Source: Ophiobolus disseminans (lineage: Eukaryota; Ascomycota; Dothideomycetes; Pleosporales; Phaeosphaeriaceae). Taken from it: a stretch of 64,000 bases of DNA. The stretch is from assembly GCA_010093685.1 (NCBI GenBank), contig MU006223.1, positions 1,094,495 to 1,158,494 of the forward strand, written 5' to 3'. A model generated the notes under the pieces. The model made no database searches. It saw only the letters and a program-made list of their open reading frames with translations, and was not told the DNA's origin. Positions within the stretch are counted from its first letter, which is position 1. Each line of letters starts with the position of its first letter. The position numbers and the translations under genes are program-made. Shown piece after piece: positions 56,601 through 64,000 of the stretch.

Positions 56601-57817
56601 GTATCGCTCGATCCAACGCGAGTTTTGCAGATCCTCATCGTAAGTCACCCACTTCTCATCGGGCTTCACAGGCTGACATAGAAGAACCTCGTGACAAATG
56701 CGATCAAGTTCACCCGCCTTGAGGAAACACGCCATATCTCCGTCAGTCTAGGCATCTCTTTCGAGCAGCCAGTTCACTACGCGGACGGCCAGTTACCATT
56801 CCTTCGCTCGTCAGAGGCGACGGATGCAGAGAGCCTACGATTAGATTGGGAAAAGGGACAGATAGTAAGCCAGCTTGCGTCTTTGAACAAGAATGTACTG
56901 ACCACGACCAAGGTATACATAATCTTTGCAGTGCGGGACACCGGTCGCGGCCTTAGCGATGCTGAACGCGATCTGCTGTTCGCCCGCTTCTCACAAGCTT
57001 CGCCACGCACACATATCGACTATGGTAAGTATAGCTATGTTATGTGTTTATACAGAGGCTTATTCCAACCATGTAGGCGGCTCTGGGCTCGGTCTGTTCA
57101 TTTCCCGACGCCTCACTGAGATGCACGGTGGTGCAATTGGCTTCTCCTCGCAAGCGGGCGTAGGCAGCACCTTTGCCTTTTACATCAAGAGCCGAAAAAG
57201 CATGCTCACTCGACGCCAAAGCGAGCTCAGTTCTGCAGCCGTCGATCTGAGCATACGCGCGCACGTATCGGCTCTTTCCAATCGAGCGCGCGACAGCAAA
57301 GACGCGTCGCCTGTCCGCATCATTAGCAACGAGGTAGCCGCAGCCGATATACACGTCCTCATAGTCGAGGACAATCTCGTCAATCAGCGCGTGTTGGCCA
57401 AGCAGTTGAAGAACATTGGCATGAAAGTATCGGTGGCAAACCATGGAGGCGAAGCACTGGACCATTTACGCACGACAAACTATTGCATCAAGGATGGAGC
57501 GCATGTCAATCAGCTCTCTCTGATACTGATGGACTGGGAGATGCCTGTACGTGGTCATCATACCCCACGTACTACATTTGCTGACTTCCACATAGGTCAT
57601 GGACGGGCTGACTTGTGTGCGACGCATTCGAGAACTCCAAAAAGAAGGTGCTGTATTTGGCCATGTGCCAGTTATTGCTGTTACCGCGAATGTGAGGTCG
57701 GAACAGGTTGAAATCGCGTTGAAGGCTGGAATGGATAATGTTATCAGCAAGCCGTTCAGGATACCGGAGCTGTATGCTTGTATACAGAAGACGCTTGATG
57801 CGCTGGCGCAGAGATGA
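53602..57817 (+). CDS. Hybrid histidine kinase with C-terminal receiver
   Basis: Membrane-free sensor kinase that autophosphorylates on His and relays to its own receiver, then normally to Ypd1. Eleven exons: 53602-54740, 54795-55496, 55737-55892, 55940-56002, 56056-56085, 56135-56180, 56228-56363, 56425-56639, 56682-57024, 57077-57546, 57596-57817. All join in phase to 1173 residues. Sensory part: PAS/GAF-like segments (SIDWAETSLGAMKTW near 175; FAERADIGIFILDMEG near 575; ELRLKRTG). Kinase: SHEMRNPLSAIVQCAD with phospho-His H698, N box NLVTNAIKFT, G1 DTGRGLS, G2 GSGLGLFISRR. Receiver: LIVEDNLVNQ, phospho-Asp D1096 in LMDWEMP, K1152 in ISKPF. Intron 2 is 240 bases, far longer than the rest. 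All key residues are present, so it should be active; the stimulus is unknown. Confidence 0.9.
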
Positions 57818-58365
57818 GATGTTGGGATGTTACGCGTATAGCTGCGTGGTGGTAGTAGTATTTGCTCATTCCTACAACGCGCATTTCGTACTGCAGTTTG
57901 TCGCTTACGACGGAACCTTGCGGGCGTGTTCAAGAAGGGATTATGAGTTTTATTCGCTGTCTTCTACTGTGAGCGAATTAGCTCAACTTGTGAACCCTGT
58001 TGGTTTCCTTTCTTTGCTCAGAGGCAATACTAGGACCATGCGAATACATCCGCGACATATTCATTGGTCTACAACAGCATGCGTAAGTGGGTGCATTTCA
58101 TGAGTGATAGTTGTGCGCCATAGTTGGACTGATTGTGGTGTTTCTAGTGGCGCACTCGCCTCGCACATGGCTCCAGGCGCTTGCTTGCCGCCCATGCATC
58201 TGCGAGATCGCGCTTTCGGTCACTCCTGGATAGCCTCGCCACTCAAATGCATGGCCATGTTGCGACGCACTTCCTGTCATCTCGTTTCTTACACGCATTT
58301 AAAGTGTCGCAAAGACGACTGCCGTACACCCGATTCATGCGCGTTCTCTGATTTCGCTTCTCTCT
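57818..58365. other. Intergenic region between kinase and NLR
   Basis: About 0.55 kb separating two tandem plus-strand genes. Probable promoter of the NLR gene. No repeat or RNA gene was seen. Confidence 0.5.
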
Positions 58366-61300
58366 ATGCGCCTTTTGCAACGCAGCGATGACGGCAGTTA
58401 CAGCCTGACGAGATTCTTCAGGGACTATATTCCTCGTTACGCCATCCTCTCGCATACCTGGGGTGCGGACGTGGACGAGGTGTCCTTCAAAGACCTGACC
58501 GAGGATAAAGACAAGAAGAAGAAAGGATGGAGGAAGTTGCAGTTTTGTAGCGACCAGGCTGCTAAAGATGGGTTGGGATACTTTTGGGTGGATACTTGCT
58601 GCATCGATCAGACGAGCAGTGCAGAGCTCTCCGAAGCCATCAATTCGATGTTTGCCTACTATAGCAAAGCGGCCGCGTGCTACGTCTATCTCTCCGACGT
58701 CTCGGCTCATGGCTTCACCGAAGGCGATGGCGCTTTTCAGCGAAGTAGATGGTTTTCACGAGGCTGGACCCTCCAAGAACTCATCGCGCCAGGTTCGGTA
58801 GAGTTCTTCTCGGTCGAGGGTCAGCGTCTCGGAGATAAACGCTCCATGGTGGAGGAGTTACACAAGATTACCCAGATCAGTGTAGAAGCTCTGCAGGATT
58901 GCTCCCGACGATGTCTAGATGGGATTGAGGTGAGCGAGCGCATGGCGTGGATGAAACAGCGGCAAACAAAACTTGAGGAGGATGAGGCGTATTCGCTCTT
59001 GGGCATTTTTGGTGTTTATATGCCACTCATATACGGGGAAGGACGTGAAAGCGCTTTCGCTCGCCTTGTCAGAAAAATTGAAAGGGGAAGTGAAAAGCAA
59101 AAGCGAAAGCTCAAGCCATTCAGCACCGTGCCGTTCACGCCGGATCAGGAATTTGTCGATAGACAGGAGTTATTATCATGGATACACGATAGATGCGCAC
59201 AGCCTGGCGGAAGATTAGCATTGGTGGGCCTCGGTGGCATTGGGTAAGGCAGTGTTCCACTTCTAACACTGATTGAGTATCAATTTGACACTGACAATCC
59301 CAAGCAAGTCGCAGCTCGCCATACAATATGCACACAATGTCCGCGCTGCATCGCCGAACCAATTCGTCTTTTGGGTGTATGCTGGCACTCGCGCCCGCTT
59401 CGAACAAGCGTATCGAGACGTCGCGGAAAAGCTCCAGCTACCAGGGTGGGATGACACCAAGACAGATGTGCTGAAGCTGGTGAGCGACTGGCTGTGCGAC
59501 GAGACGAACGGGAATTGGACTATGGTATTAGATAACGTTGACTCCATGGACACCTTCTTTTCGATCGACAGCGATAAGCCAGACAGCCGCACACCTGTGT
59601 CACTAAGTACCTATCTTCCTCAAAGCAGCAACGGATCCATCCTCATTACCTCACAGAACAAGGATGTGGCGGCTAGGCTGACAGGTGGCTACAATCACAT
59701 CCGTGAGGTCCATGCAATGGCCAAGCACGAGAGCCTGGAGCTTCTCCGTAAGAAATTGCGCGATGAAACGAGTGCAGTTGGTGCATCAGAGCTGCTAGAT
59801 GCCCTTGGCCATATGCCTTTAGCCATCAGCCAGGCCGCTGCGTACATCAACCGACGAGCACACATGACAGCAGAGAGATATCTCCGAGAATTGTCAGTAA
59901 GCAATGAGAAGAGAGAGAGGCTACTGAACTGGAATGCCGGCGACCTACGAAGAGATCAAAGCGCGTCCAGCTCTGTCGTGGCGATATTTCAGCTGTCATA
60001 TGAGCGCATTCAGCAGGAGAGGCCATCGGCTGCGGACCTACTTTCGCTGATGAGCTTTTTCAATCCACAGAGCATCCCCGAGCCGGTATTGCGGCGATAC
60101 ATGACGAGAAATCTTTCAGCAGAGAACCAGATTGAAGCAAATGACGCTTTCGAGGCTGACGTTGATCTACTACAAGCCTACTCTCTTGTAGAAGTGACGG
60201 CGAAAACAGAGGCCTACGAGATACACGCGCTTGTACAAACCTGCATGCAACTTTGGTTGACGTCGGTCGGGGATGCGATGAAGTGGGAGTGCGCGTTTGT
60301 GGACTTGATGGCACAAGAATTTCCCTGTGGAACATATGGTAGCTGGTCACAGTGCCAACTGCTGCTTCCGCACATCGAACGACTTTTTGAGAGCAGGCCG
60401 ATGGATGATGCCATAGTCCTTTCTTGGGCGCAACTTCTCACCAATGCGGCTTACTATCTTTGGGCACATGGTAAATATCCCACGGCCCAACAAGTAGCAA
60501 GGAAGGCTATCATTGCTCAAGAGCGGGTGTCGGGATGTGATGACGAAGCGACCATGGTAGCTGTCAACACTTTAGCTTTGGTGCTGAAGGCGCAGGCGAA
60601 ATACAAAGAAGCCGAAGTACTCCAACAACGAGTGCTCACCGTTCGTAACAAAGTGCTTGGGCAAAACCATCCTCTGACTCTGGATAGTGTTAGCAATCTA
60701 GCAATACTTCTGCAGGATCAGGGTAGATATGGGGAAGCTGAGAGTCTTTTTCGGCGAGCCCTTAGCGGCAAAAGGATCGCGTTAGGTGAACAGCATCTCG
60801 ACACGCTGCTGAGCATGAACTGTCTAGCGGCAGGGCTGCAGAATAGGGCGAGGTATGATGAGGAACAGGTGCTTCACCAAGGGAAAGAGATTATCGAGGC
60901 GCAAAGACATGAGGCAGAGTTGTTGTTCAAAAAAGCTCTAGAAGGGCGCGAAAAAGAACTAGGGGAACATCATCCTTATACTTTGATGAGCGTGAGTAAC
61001 TTGGCGTGTGCGTTGATGGACCAGGGAAAGTTCAGTGAGGCGGAGGTATTGAACAGGCAAGTTCTGGAGGCGAGGAAGATGGTGCTAGGTGTGGACCATC
61101 CCGACACACTCACTAGTGTCAGTAACCTGGCGCAGGTGTTGCAGGCTCAAGAAAAGTATGACGAGGCTGAAGCGCTCAACCGACAGGCGTTTGAGGAGAG
61201 GAGAGAGCAACTGGGCGAGCAACACCCAGACACGCTAACAAGTGCACATAATCTAGGAGAGCTTCTAGCTGAACGCAAACGTTACAAAGAGGCAGCGGAC

Positions 61301-61492
61301 TGCCTTCAGAGGGCGTATGATGGACTGGAGCAGAGCCTGGGACCCCAACATCCGTGGACTGTTATATGTCGCACGACCTTGTTGGACGTGCAGTGCATGG
61401 CAGAGCGAGTCCCTCGGCCAAAAAGGTCGATTTTTGCGTACTTGAAGGCGCAGTTTAGTAGGAATGGGATATCGCGGGTTGAATCTAGATAG
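58366..61492 (+). CDS. Fungal NLR: HET + NB-ARC-like NTPase + TPR array
   Basis: STAND-type non-self recognition protein: a HET death effector, a nucleotide-binding switch and a ligand-sensing repeat domain in one chain. Exons 58366-59243 and 59305-61492 (61-base intron) give 1021 residues. HET: MRLL start, YAILSHTWGADVDEVSF, WVDTCCIDQTSSAELSEAINSMF, RGWTLQELIAPG, YSLLGIFGVYMPLIYGEGRESAF. The P-loop is GLGGIGKSQLA; the intron falls between GlyGly and the catalytic K294, so splicing is needed to make it. Walker B-like TMVLDNVD, then SNGSILITSQN and GHMPLAISQAAAYI (GLPL-like). From about residue 735 come six 42-residue TPRs of the kinesin-light-chain type. The third has a 17-residue insertion. 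The C-terminus is basic. Confidence 0.92.
60538..61360 (+). repeat. Tandem 42-codon TPR repeats inside the NLR gene
   Basis: About six units with the pattern HPDTLTSVSNLA...L..Q.KY.EAE.L..RAL..R...LG..H. Units 4 and 5 are the most alike at the protein level. Unit 3 carries an extra EIIEAQRHEAE-type helix. Unit number in such arrays commonly varies between strains through recombination. Confidence 0.85.
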
Positions 61493-62370
61493 CGGGTTGC
61501 TTTTGACACCAATTGTGCGTCTTATTGAATGCAGTAAGCCTGAAGGTTCGATAGTGACGTAGCTGGAGGTGAATCTTTCGAGGTTCAACGTAAGTTTGGG
61601 TTGTGACAGGCCGTCTCCCTGCGCGGCAAGAGCCAGGCTCTCGGTAGGTCGCGAAAGCTAGAAATAGACACACTATCCTAGCTACGTACAGAGGTTTCCA
61701 AGAATTTAGTACAGCTATTCTATACGTAGATGTAGTTGTCAAGCTAAGCCTTTTTCTAGCTTTCTAAGGTTTACGACCTCAGGAGTCTCAACTTGGGTTG
61801 TTTATCGATAAGTGTGAGACAGCGCTTGGGACTGGAATTGGACGGTCCTTCCTTTGCTACCGCATTCGCGTGACGCGATTGCTGCTCCAACAAGCGCCGA
61901 AAAGCTTAATGTTTTCGCATCGGCCACTTGGCCCTAATTCAGGAGCGACTCATATTGATTCAGAATTTGTTTCTGCGACACACCCGGGATTACACACGAA
62001 CGCTTTTCGTGCACCATCACCTATTCTTCGTCACTCATAACGTACTAGAGGTGATCAACCTGTTTTCCGACCAGTTCAAGTCGTTGAGTTGATGCGATTC
62101 TTGATGGATTGCTCTTGTGACCCGCGGCGATTTTCAACATGAGAATCAAGGCGTTCGTAGGCACCAGCGTTACGGGCTGAGGCGAGCACACTAGCCAAAT
62201 ATATCGCAGCGTCTGACCGGTAAGACAGGGCACCAATCAAATCGTTGTGCGCACATGAGATCCAGCTGCGTCCTGCGCATTCCCATCCTTTTCTTATGTC
62301 GGTGTGGGCCTCGAGGTTGTTAACAAGAAGCCATCCGCAATAAATACTACCGGACTCTTCGATGATTTAG
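61493..62370. other. Intergenic region with second MITE-like copy
   Basis: About 0.9 kb. It contains the inverted-repeat element at 61629-61776. The region just before 62370 probably holds the first exon of the zinc-finger gene; a candidate ATG lies at 62296. Confidence 0.5.
61629..61776 (+). mobile_element. MITE-like inverted-repeat element, copy 2
   Basis: Reverse-orientation copy of the element at 41738-41884. It begins with a short palindrome (61629-61641), then GTCGCGAAAGCTAGAAA (61648-61664), and ends with TTTCTAGCTTTC (61752-61763) and GAC at 61774-61776. The interior aligns with copy 1 in order: AGACACAC, then ATCCT, TACAGAG, TTTAG, ACAGCT, TACGT and GATGTAGT. The right repeat carries a small insertion relative to copy 1. 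No open reading frame of note. Confidence 0.68.
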
Positions 62371-64000
62371 GTGCTCATATCTGCGCTTACCATCTGATGC
62401 ATTCTCATACACCTCTCCCGATGCGTGCGATGCGTGTCACCGAACCAATAAGGCCGTTAGGAGACTGTGCAAGTTAGTTCAAGGGAGGTACGTTTGCCAT
62501 GCAACGCTAATTTAATTGAGCAGACCCTAAACCCGCAAGCCATCTTCATGTACTTGAGGAGACTGTCAATGGCGAGTCCTTCCTCCGCGTGCGGTTACCT
62601 CTTATTCTAACCCACTCTGAAGATGTGCCACTCTGGACAGCGAACCCATTTGCACTAGAGAGCAGTTTAGCGGAGCTAGACGACACCAGTGTTGCGATCG
62701 TTGAGACATATCAACCAGTCGTCAAGCGACCAGCCCATCCAGAAGCCGCACCAAAGCCCAGACCGTCACCCATCTACAAGGATAAGCGAGTGGAGGAATA
62801 CTGGGCCTTCTTGAAGACAGTGCCCGAAATCCAAACCGATCGACTACCATCTCTCAGTAGGTGTCCATCTTTGATGAGCGGAGTAAGCAGCCGCAATTCG
62901 TCTACCAGATCTACAAGGTCATCAATCTGGGATCCGGCCGAGGATTGCAAAGTCGATATAGCTGGCGTTTGTCGCACCTCTGATTTCAACGATCTCTGTA
63001 TTCCAGAAACCAGTACTCACGCCCCTTTGGTACACGCTGCGGAGCAATCTGCGCTGAGATGCCCAGTGAAAGTTTGCTCAAAGAGATTCACCAGGCCTGC
63101 CGACAGGAAGCGACACGTGTTCAGGCACTTCACCGGAGTTCTTCGTTGTGGGTTCTGTACCACTACTGAAGTGTCGTTCTCACAATCTTCTGATCGAGTT
63201 GGCCTTTTCCTGGCTCATCTCGTTAAGAAACACGGTGCTAGTGGGCAGCCCTTAAATGCGGGCGCAAAGGTTGGAAAACTTAACAAGGACCTTACCGCAC
63301 ATAGTAAGAGCAATCGCAGACCTAGCTTCGAAGGACCAGTCGCGACGTGTTCGGTGTGTACTGAGCCTTTCGGTGCGCAAGGCTACTACGAGCACCTACG
63401 CGGCTGCATATTTCGCGAAATCACGAGGAACGAGGAAACGCATATTGAGACTGATAGTCATGAGACTGATCACGAGAACTTCGGTGATACTCTTGACCCA
63501 CTTACAGAAACAACCCATCAATCCAATGCGTCATTCCAAGCAGGAGGGTCTCACGATGCATTCGAGTATACATCGTACCTCTCACTACCGGGACCTTCCA
63601 CTGAAACCCCCGAGACCGAGTATGAGGACATGGCTGAGCTCACTGCATCCTCCCGTTGCTTGTCACTCACTTCATCTAAAGCGGTCGGGTCGTCCGAAGA
63701 AGAGACGGACTGGACGGAAGAACAAACGTCACGTGAAAGCTCTCCAGGGATTTCACAGCTTCCAAGAAGACTGTCACCCGCTAAGAGAAGGGTCGTTGAG
63801 ACTATCATGCAAGAGTTTCAGCGACTGTTTAGTCAGGGCTTGCGGTCTCACACCACTAGCGGGGATGCCTCCAGCTCTTCCAACGGTGGCTGCAGTGGCT
63901 GGTCAAGTAACGCCTCCATCTACTCCACGTCTTCATTTGCCTCGAGAAAACGTAGCCTGAGTGGTGGTGGTTCTACTCCCCCGAATGAGGATGGAGACTC
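62371..64000 (+). CDS. C2H2-type zinc-finger protein, partial at both ends
   Basis: The readable exons are 62371-62487 and 62540-64000, separated by a 52-base intron (GTACGT..CAAG). The second stays open to the right edge. The first exon starts at an acceptor (TTTAG before 62371), so an upstream start exon is missing from the model; ATG 62296 with a weak donor is one possibility. The first part has CDACHRTNKAV, then a conserved-looking ESFLRVRLPLILTHSEDVPLWTANPF written in two short blocks. Later CPVKVCSKRF..DRKRHVFRH is a C2H2 finger, and CSVCTEPF..YYEHLRGC is a second Cys/His pair set. The remainder is Ser/Thr-rich and disordered with a basic PRRLSPAKRR segment. Probably nuclear; no target can be inferred. 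Confidence 0.7.

Noticed and set aside
1..64000. CRISPR arrays, bacterial operons or phage-like blocks
   Set aside because: No regularly spaced direct repeats; the introns and gene families are fungal nuclear.

Overview
The window reads as nuclear DNA of a filamentous ascomycete, most likely a Dothideomycete (inference). Most genes are interrupted by short introns of about 42-65 bases with GT..AG ends and CTAAC-type branch points; a few introns are longer. The families are typical of moulds: HET-domain genes, a Pth11-type rhodopsin-domain protein, a GH55 glucanase, a Zn2Cys6 factor and a hybrid histidine kinase. Genes lie on both strands without operons. All exon joints below were worked out by hand from frame, splice consensus and family continuity, with no alignment.

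Bases 1-31,700 are mostly ordinary. In order they hold a GH55 beta-1,3-glucanase (cut by the left edge), a small four-helix membrane protein, a six-exon PLP aminotransferase, a large conserved fungal protein of unknown function, a sideroflexin, the ER Hsp70-like chaperone Lhs1/HYOU1 ending in HDEL, a rhodopsin-domain membrane protein, APC10/Doc1, an ELO-type elongase with a long charged tail, a proline-rich protein, a single-pass membrane protein, and a PHD-finger protein whose 5' end is unresolved.

Bases 31,640-35,900 are gene-poor. They contain broken coding-like stretches, a decayed tRNA-like sequence, homopolymer runs and palindromes. A Cys/His-rich orphan protein and a secreted six-hairpin glycosidase follow.

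Bases 39,900-64,000 mix housekeeping genes (ATP12; an ankyrin-PH-OSBP sterol carrier with a FFAT motif) with signalling and recognition genes: a two-exon HET protein, an O-methyltransferase, a four-exon Zn2Cys6 factor, an 11-exon hybrid histidine kinase, and a HET + NB-ARC-like + TPR NLR. The right edge cuts a zinc-finger protein.

The most unusual structure is a short terminal-inverted-repeat element (MITE-like) present twice in opposite orientations. One copy lies about 150 bases upstream of the HET gene and the other about 155 bases downstream of the NLR stop. Together with an irregular TPR array in the NLR, this is the best lead for something dynamic: mobile DNA beside non-self recognition genes.
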